DNA of 64,000 nt from Cricetomys ansorgei (lineage: Eukaryota > Chordata > Mammalia > Rodentia > Nesomyidae), in assembly GCA_026225945.1 (NCBI GenBank), contig JAMJFZ010001868.1, forward strand, positions 8,647,001 to 8,711,000, in the 5' to 3' direction. Made by a program: the position numbers and the translations under genes. The number at the start of each line of letters is the position of its first letter. Position 1 is the first letter of the stretch. A model generated the notes under the pieces. That model worked only from the letters and a program-made list of their open reading frames with translations. It searched no databases and had not been told where the DNA came from. Shown piece after piece: positions 58,101-64,000 of this stretch.

Positions 58101-61100
58101 TTGTTGTTATTTACAAAGCTTGTAAATCAGATAAAAAAGGAAAAGCAAAACCTGGAGGCTTACAGTTGTTTATGACTTTAAATAGAGGAAAAACTAGAGT
58201 TGTTCCCTTGTCCATTGGAGGGAATGGATGATCACATTATGTGTACTGGGGGGCATTTTGAGTTACTTTAAACTATGACTTGAAGTCTGTGAAGCATCTG
58301 GGTGAATGCTTTTCATAAACTGAAAGGTTAGAATGTAAAGTTATGTATATATAAAATTGTGTCTAAAGAAAAGTTTATACCAATAAAAATAGTATAAATG
58401 TTTAATAATATGCTTGTGTATGTGAGATTTTACCCTTTTACCCAAACTTCCTGCAATATGGTTTTGTTATTTAAAGTTTAAAACAAAATCTTCAAAACTA
58501 AACAACTACAACAAAAATGCTGTGAAATGAGAACATGGTGTGGCAGCAGACATAGCCACCACTTGGAAAGCTGAGGCAGGAGAACTGAGTGTCAGGCCCA
58601 CCTGGTTTACATCTCTACATCCTGTCCACAAAACAAAACACTTGGAAATGTTAAAAATTTTAGCGTTCTAGAGCTAGGTTTAGTGGCATGTCTTTAATCC
58701 CAGCACTTGTCTGAGTTCAAGGCTAGCCTCATCTTCAAAGTAAGTTCTAGGACAGCCAGAGAGCTACATAGTGAGATCTTGTGTCGAAAAATAAAGAAAA
58801 TTTTCAGACTTCTGTATCTGGTAAAGCAATATTTAACCCATTGCTGATTTTCTTCAGACTACGATTTGGATTTTATATTGTAAAAATGTAAATAGTCTGT
58901 GTGGGTAGGTAAATACATAAGTAGTAAGATCATTAAACAGACTGATGAGTTATTTTGTAGTAGAAGCAATGTAAGTTTTATGAGAAATAACTATCCCTGT
59001 ACCTATACCTTCAAGTCTTCGATTCTATGGACGATATCTGTGAGGTAACCTCCCCATTAATGTGCAGCATGGGCGTGCTTATTGAAACCTGATCTAAAGG
59101 GCATTTGTCGTTGAAAGAGCTTGAACAACACACACATTGGAATTACCCCCACAGCTAAATGTTTAGAAAATTGAATATGTTTTTCTGTCTCCCTTTATTG
59201 AATTACTGTTTACTTTTGAGCAGTTGCACAGTAGCCCAGTCTGTCCTGTCCTCCAACTCAGAATCCTCCCATCTGAGCCACCCAGGGCTAGGATTTCCAT
59301 GTCCACCACCGTGTTTAGTTGTTGAAAGTTTTTAAGGTGCCTAAGTGGGTCAGGACGTAGCTTGACTGCTTTTGTAGCAGAAACAAACTTTATTTGACTG
59401 CTTATAAATAACATAAATTTACAATTATTTTAGAGATTTAGATGATTTAGAAATTTTTATACCTTAATATAAAGGCAATGATTCCTTGTTCTTATGTATT
59501 GTGTTCTTTTACAGGAACTATACGCAAAAGTCAAAATATGACTCAAATGTGAGTGATCAGTCCTCTTTTGTGACATCTCCAGCAACAGACAACATAGAAA
59601 AGGAGACACTTCCTCATTATGAGCCAATTCCATTTAGTGCTTCTATGAATGAATCCACTCCCACTGGTATTACTGACCATATTGCCCAAGGTAGAAACTT
59701 CTCTTGAAATGAATTTCAGCATTTTATGGTCCAACGTATGTATACACTTTATTTGATGGTCTTTTCTGCTGGATATCACCTCTGTGTGCTCCATCAGCTG
59801 TCAGCCTAGCTTCGTCCATCAGCCGACTTGGCATGTTTATTCTTTTCATTGATTTCTTCATTCATCCAACACTTCCTGGAGACTGTGTGTCAGGTACTCG
59901 ATAGATACGGAAGAAGTAAAGATGAGTGAGGCTTAGTTCTTGTTACTGAGAAACTCAGTTTGTTGGAGGATGCAGAAACAGATGGATAAGTTACAGACTG
60001 TCCCAATGATGGATGAAAATGTCACGAATGTAGAGGAATAGCAAAGAAGTGATAAGATTCTGCCTAGGGGCAGCAGAGTCTCCAAGAAAGTATAGGTCAC
60101 GTTTGATAGGTTGGTCTTAAAGGTTTTCAGTTTCCCAGTCTGTAATTGTAAGAAAAAGTTATTCTGCTGCACAGAATTGTTCTCATGTGAGGAAATCATT
60201 TAAAGATGCATTGGGATTTGTGTAAATACTAAGTTCAGAGCACAGACATGTAAAGTAAAAACTTTGGATTAAGGTCAGAATTTAAATATGTTTAAAATTT
60301 GCTGCGATCTTGTAATTAGTCATTATCAAGTAACTAATTTATTGCTCCAATTTTTAGTGTATGTATTGCTGAAACAAGTAACTAATTTATAATTCTTCAT
60401 CTTGGAGATGGTAATGCTTCTCAAAGAACTGTTGGAATTAGATGACATAATTGGACATGGTGCTGGCAGACAATAAACTGAACAAATGTTAGATTCCTTT
60501 TTATTCTACTCTACAGTGAAAAGTGGGGGTTAGAATCAGGAAAGACAGGCCTGCAATGCTTTATCTACAAGCCCTAGCACACCAAGAGCAGTGAAAACCA
60601 GCCAGAAGCTAGGACTGGAATGCATTTGAAAGCAAACTGTGATGTAGCCTTAGTTTACTTCACTTAAATGATTTTTTCTATCTGTTGTTATAGAACTATT
60701 CACATATTTACCTGTGCATCCTGTCCTGTCTTCTGGCGGGGATATTATATATGATAATACTTTCTAAAATTTGTGATATTCCTAAGCCAGAGGGCCTGGA
60801 TAAGAAATTGTGGAGCTTTGTAGGCTACACTTTGAAAATAATTTGGAAGGCTAACTTAGCAACAATTAGGGGATTGACTTTCTTTTTGAATCTAGATTGA
60901 ATTTACATACAGTTTAAAAAGAAGAGGGGAGAGGATGCCATGGAAAAAGAGAAACTGATTCTAGGTTAAGGAATGTTTAAGAAGGTGCCAAAAGGGAGCA
61001 GGTAGCTCAGCTTATAAAGTATCCACAAGCCAAGTGTGCTTTGTAAATTAGTTAGAGCTAAATGAAATGGAGAGTGTTTCTTTGTTGCCTTGGTGTCATT

Positions 61101-63474
61101 GCAGTTACTGAAGGGTTACTGGATACAATGCTTATAGTTAAAGTTGGTGCAGATAGGAGGGACTGTTACAGAAAGCTTGAGTTCAGGAGAATGTTGTTGA
61201 ATATCTTAACCCTAACCCTCCATACTCACTCTCGTTGAGACCAAAGATACTAAATTAGAGCAGGAAAGGGACAGGTAGAGTAAAGTCACCATCGTAGTTC
61301 TGAAGGCAGCTGTTCTTGTCCTTCACTTCTTTTTGCCAACCAAGTTTAATTCCATTCTTCCTATGTTCTAGGTATGCACCAGCTCTTCCTTGGCAGTGAT
61401 GTGCACCCTTCCCACCATTTTCATTAGCAAAATCTTGTGTTCTATTTTTTTCCACGTAAAAGCAGATAAGAGTTCCTTTACCCAATGAGAAAGATCTATA
61501 TTTAATATAATTTTAATGTACTCCACAGCAGCTATCCATCGTCCTCTTCTGATTTTTACCTGTGTTGTCATTCTCTGCTCCAAGTCTGACTTAGCACTCA
61601 CCATTATTCCTCATGTGAATCCCCGTGGCTGCCTAGCTTTGCCTGGACGCTGCACTTCTTTCCAGGGCAGCTTCTCCTTTTTATGGGTCCTTGTTTGCCC
61701 ACTTTTAGCCCTTGTTTTCAAGGGTTCCAAAGACTTAGTGATCTTTTCAAAGTAGAAGGTACTTTACCATACCTGTTAGAATTGCCATGGTAGTTGGGTA
61801 GTTTTAGACAGTGCTGTTACACATTTCCTATTCCTTCCAGGTCTTAGTAACTTTCACAAAGCAGTAAAGTATATTCTCAATACAGTACAGGATAATTTCA
61901 TTCAGCTTTACACACGGAGAAACTCTGCCAGTCTCCTGTGTGGTTTATGCTTTCATTTATCACAGAACTTTAGTATAATAGAATGTTTCTATTTTCCATA
62001 AGAAAAAATTGGACCTGGAAGGAATCCTAGAGATCATATATTCAAATTGTTTCACAATTGGGAAAAACGGGATTCAGGGGAGCTTAGTGATTTGCCCAAG
62101 GACTTCTGCTGGTAGCTAGTACAGTAAGGGTGCAGACCCAGCGTTTCTGAAAATTCCCATGACTCCTGTACGCCTTCAAAAATACCCGCTGAGAGGGAGG
62201 ATGAGTTCACTGGTACCTTATCTCTAGTGTAATAAAAGTGTTTAAAATTGATGTAAGATTATTTTCTAAATTAATGTAAGATTATTTCTTTAATCCAAGA
62301 AAAAATGAGTTTCTAATCATGGTACATTAAAAGAAATTACAGGTAAATCCTGTTTGCTTTGTAGTGACGTAACATATATTTACCAAAATAAAAAATTGGG
62401 TGAAAATGCTATTTAATACTTGTTGCTTGGAAGATTCTGATTATTCACTGGAGTTTCAAATACCATTTATAAAAATTGATTCAAAATTTATTATATTACT
62501 AACATAACATGCCTAGTTTTTGTAAATTGCTGGAAAGTACTTTTTTGTGTGGTGTGTAAACCTTGAATAGATATTTACTGAATGTTATCAGTTATTCTTT
62601 TGAAGTATTTGTATGTCTTTTTTACCATTTCTATACTTAAACTATGTTGCATATTTGACCTGTCATTAATTACAAGAGACCACTTTGTTACTTATGTGAG
62701 TGTTTAACCTGGTGCTGCTCACACATTGACTATCTTTGGTGTAGTGAAAAGAACAAGTGGCTGAAACTGACCTTTTCTTCCACTGTAGCACTGTGTCAGA
62801 TGGTGGAATCAGGTCCACTCTGTTTAAAGGCTGTCTCTTACTATGGAATAGTTTTCGCATGTATTTTTGTACCATAAATAGCATAAACATAGTAAAAAGA
62901 ATTTTTTAGGGAGTATGTACCCGTAGAAGTGTTAATATGATTTACTGTCATTTTCTAAAGTTGTAACCAATAGGCTTTCTAATTCCATACATGGTATAAT
63001 GACTCCAGCATGTAGTAAGTTTAAGCCATACTGTTAGATCCTGTAATTACTATTCTTTTTCTGGTCATGGCTGAGTTTTTGATATTTGATACTCATCTTA
63101 AATTTTAGAAATAGAAGGGAGAAGAGAGGAGGGATTGTGCTTCTGTAATTGTCTGGGAGGAAGTCTAGCATCTTTGGAATGGGAATAATAGTTTGGTAGT
63201 AATAGATTGATCTTATATTTTATTTTTCTATTTCAGTTTTAGGTAAGAAGCATTTTCAAAATTTAGTCACTTTAGATTTGTCCACTTCTTATCACCACGT
63301 ATTAACTGTTTGTTGTTTTAGGACCTGATCCCAACCTTGAAGAAAGTCCCAAAAGAAAAAGTATCACATATGAGGAATTAAGGAGTAAGAACAGAGAGTC
63401 ATATGAAGTAACTTTAACAAAAAAGACTGACCCCTCAGTCAGGCCTATGCAGGAAAAAGTGCCCAAAAAAGAAG
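46056..63474 (+). CDS. OCIAD1: OCIAD1, OCIA domain-containing protein 1 (exons 2-8; last exon outside the window)
   Basis: Seven coding exons were identified by splice sites and match to the remembered human protein: 46056-46113, 46494-46574, 52904-52957, 56525-56572, 57473-57608, 59515-59690 and 63322-63474. They total 706 bases, i.e. 235 codons plus one base. All phases join in frame. The human protein is 245 residues, so only the short C-terminal exon (about a dozen residues) and 3'UTR lie past the right edge. The N-terminal OCIA domain (roughly residues 1-110) holds two hydrophobic segments, one starting 'VPLAATSMLITQGL' and one around 'LIFACIMGYFAGKL', followed by a polar tail rich in Ser, Pro and Lys. 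Known roles: an endosomal and mitochondrial membrane protein linked to Notch/JAK-STAT signalling in stem cells and to respiratory-chain regulation. The paralogue OCIAD2 normally lies further downstream. The gene appears intact. Confidence 0.95.
46494..46574 (+). CDS. OCIAD1: OCIAD1 exon 3
   Basis: Encodes 'DYIPTEEEWRVFAECNEESF' and the following WFR; donor AGAT|GTAAGT. Two acceptors six bases apart (exon start 46494 or 46500) are both in frame. The first keeps the human length. Confidence 0.93.
46625..46905 (-). repeat. Composite rodent SINE, full length, in intron 3
   Basis: Antisense: 'ccatcttattttttgagaca', 'ttttacatgaatgctgagga' and 'ccactgagccatctcttcag' give a complete tRNA-headed element with a 7SL-like body. 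Confidence 0.65.
47600..47695 (-). repeat. B2 SINE fragment
   Basis: Antisense 'tgggtgccagagactgaacg' and 'ctaagccatttctccagcca'. Confidence 0.55.
47735..47885 (+). repeat. tRNA-derived SINE
   Basis: Sense 'gacctgggagatggctcagt' and 'ttgccctctgacctccacag'. Confidence 0.58.
48100..48235 (+). repeat. B1 SINE, diverged
   Basis: Sense 'ctcaggaggcagagacagga' and 'ctgagctacatagttagttg'. Confidence 0.62.
48425..48560 (-). repeat. B1 SINE
   Basis: Antisense 'ctgtagaccaggctggcctt' and 'gaactcacagagatctgcct'. Confidence 0.88.
49205..49300 (+). repeat. Dispersed rodent repeat (RMER-like), copy 3
   Basis: 'ggtgaaacacagagtttatt' and 'attacttgcaggagcatggt' share the opening motif of the copies at 29.17 and 41.83 kb. 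Confidence 0.5.
50120..50300 (-). repeat. Inverted partner of the RMER-like repeat
   Basis: 'gtcacccatgctcctgcaaa' reads on the minus strand as TTTGCAGGAGCATGGGTGAC, matching the motif at 49.2 kb in opposite orientation about 0.9 kb away. Confidence 0.45.
50301..52903. other. OCIAD1: OCIAD1 intron 3, unique-looking part
   Basis: About 2.6 kb of AT-rich intron with almost no recognisable SINEs, ending in the pyrimidine-rich acceptor tttcttcctatag. Confidence 0.5.
52904..52957 (+). CDS. OCIAD1: OCIAD1 exon 4
   Basis: 54 bases encoding 'VPLAATSMLITQGLISK', the first hydrophobic segment of the OCIA domain; donor AAAG|GTAAGT. Confidence 0.94.
53150..53345 (+). repeat. B4-type SINE
   Basis: Sense ID-like head ('ggttttaaccctggcactgc') plus B1-like 'gcacatgcctgtaatcccag' and 'agttcaaggctagcctggac'. 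Confidence 0.68.
53605..53725 (-). repeat. Diverged tRNA-derived SINE
   Basis: Ends 'ccagttgagctatttcccca' on the plus strand, the complement of an ID/B4 head; next to a CCTT-rich tract (53731-53760). Confidence 0.45.
54010..54130 (-). repeat. B1 SINE, diverged
   Basis: Antisense 'aactcaggctggccttaaac' and 'ggggtgagattacaaatagg'. Confidence 0.57.
54945..55100 (-). repeat. B1 SINE
   Basis: Antisense 'accaggctagccttgaactc' and 'cactggggttaaaggtgtgt'. Confidence 0.78.
55355..55420 (-). repeat. ID-like SINE
   Basis: Antisense 'ctggaaattgaaccccgggc' and 'gtcactgagccccagtcc'. Confidence 0.5.
55470..55655 (+). repeat. B3-like SINE
   Basis: Sense 'ctaacaacctgagttctgtc', 'ggtggagggaaagagccact', CACACATACA and AATAAATAAA tail. 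Confidence 0.53.
56525..56572 (+). CDS. OCIAD1: OCIAD1 exon 5
   Basis: 48 bases between acceptor ctgttctttag and donor ATAT|GTAAGT, encoding 'ILSSHPKYGSIPKLI'. Confidence 0.94.
57473..57608 (+). CDS. OCIAD1: OCIAD1 exon 6
   Basis: Acceptor gtttgtttttaag; encodes the second hydrophobic segment 'ACIMGYFAGKLSYVKTC', then 'ENSPLGEALRSGQPRRSSPP'; donor CTGG|GTAGGT. Confidence 0.95.
58535..58650 (+). repeat. B1-like SINE, diverged
   Basis: Sense 'catggtgtggcagcagacat' and 'gaggcaggagaactgagtgt', with an A-rich tail. Confidence 0.55.
58670..58805 (+). repeat. B1 SINE, internally shortened
   Basis: Sense 'ggtttagtggcatgtcttta', 'atcccagcacttgtctgagt', 'ctaggacagccagagagcta'. Confidence 0.72.
59205..59325 (-). 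repeat. Diverged B1-like SINE
   Basis: Antisense words 'cacagtagcccagtctgtcc' and 'agggctaggatttccatgtc' fit an eroded B1. Confidence 0.45.
59515..59690 (+). CDS. OCIAD1: OCIAD1 exon 7
   Basis: Acceptor tgttcttttacag; encodes 'YTQKSKYDSNVSDQSSF', then 'HYEPIPFSASMNESTPTGIT', the Ser/Pro-rich tail; donor CAAG|GTAGAA. Confidence 0.95.
59691..63321. other. OCIAD1: OCIAD1 intron 7
   Basis: About 3.6 kb of intron nearly free of recognisable SINEs. The open frames here have no splice or family support. Confidence 0.5.
63322..63474 (+). CDS. OCIAD1: OCIAD1 exon 8
   Basis: Acceptor tgtttgttgttttag; encodes 'DPNLEESPKRKSITYEELRS', then 'NRESYEVTLTKKTDPSVRP'; donor AGAAG|GTATGA. One base of the next codon remains, as expected before a final exon starting in the conserved Val. 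Confidence 0.95.
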
Positions 63475-63614
63475 GTATGACAGCTTAGTCTAATCATGGA
63501 ACTCTTTAGATTAGAAGCTTAAGTTTCAGCTTAAAATGTTATATTAATATGTCTTTAACTCTTCAAGCTACTTAACAAAATAAATTCCTTTTAAAAGAAT
63601 AGTTATTTCAGAAT

Positions 63615-63765
63615 GGGCAAAATGGGCCAGCAGGTAAAGGCACCTGTCACCAAGCCTGTTGAACTGAGTTCAATCCCTGGGGATCTACATGATGGAGAGA
63701 AAGAACCAACTCTCGAAAGTTGTCATCTGACATGGTGCAACACACACACAAATAAATAGATTTAA
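63615..63765 (+). repeat. B3-like SINE
   Basis: Sense 'aaatgggccagcaggtaaag', 'ctgagttcaatccctgggga', CACACACA and AAATAAATAGA tail. Confidence 0.58.
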
Positions 63766-64000
63766 TTTTTAAAATATTACTTATCACAGTTACCACTTCT
63801 CCCATCTTGAGGTATTTCAAAGGGTGTTTTGTACAGGAAGCAAAACCTAGACAGTAACACACAAGACAAGGAAACCAGCCCTGTGATGCATTGTTTTCCT
63901 TATAAAGAATCACCTTGGGAATTGATACCTTTCCCCTAACAATTCAGTGTATCTGCTCCATAATCAGGCTTAATGACCAGAGGTTGATAACTGGCCATTA

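Noticed and set aside
59486..59707. A 73-codon plus-strand frame starting at an ATG in OCIAD1 intron 6
   Set aside because: The start lies upstream of the splice acceptor. The real coding part is exon 7 (59515-59690), and the ends of the frame are intronic.
1..64000. CRISPR arrays, bacterial operons, riboswitches, integrons
   Set aside because: Nothing of this kind is present; the whole window is rodent nuclear DNA with spliced genes and SINEs.

Overview
This is mammalian nuclear DNA from a rodent, probably a cricetid (hamster, vole or deer mouse type). Dozens of 7SL-derived B1 and tRNA-derived B2 SINEs occur on both strands, with ID/B4-type SINEs, a rodent L1 3' end, MaLR-type LTRs, CA/TA microsatellites and class II (ERVK) retroviral remains. 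Both gene ends are spliced, with CpG-island promoters. The B2 copies have the wording typical of cricetids; that species-level call is inference.

Layout. (1) 1-580: a CpG island with GC boxes and four CCAAT boxes read on the minus strand. By conserved synteny (FRYL lies divergently upstream of OCIAD1 in mammals) this is most likely the FRYL promoter and first non-coding exon, with the gene body to the left of the window. (2) 1878-10307: a broken betaretrovirus-like provirus on the minus strand. It has two LTRs, near-matching 6-bp target duplications, a Lys-type primer binding site, a polypurine tract and gag, dut/pro and pol remains. Where env would lie it carries about 2 kb of host NOL8 coding sequence on the same strand. 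That NOL8 segment is itself split by a second, collapsed provirus of a related LTR clade with an exact 6-bp duplication. (3) 10.3-44.2 kb: intergenic DNA dominated by SINEs and older repeats. It contains one unexplained coding-like segment with good splice sites (24115-24275), a hAT-type MITE with 8-bp duplications, a nested L1/B1, three MaLR-like LTRs, an isolated PPT-LTR unit and a local 150-bp duplication. (4) 44.2-64.0 kb: the CpG-island promoter and exons 1-8 of OCIAD1 on the plus strand. All splice phases fit. The window holds about 235 codons of the protein, and the last exon lies beyond the right edge.

The only clearly functional protein gene with coding exons here is OCIAD1, a small membrane protein of endosomes and mitochondria. 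The most unusual object is the provirus with the embedded NOL8 segment: either a retroviral capture of a host transcript or a two-step nested insertion.
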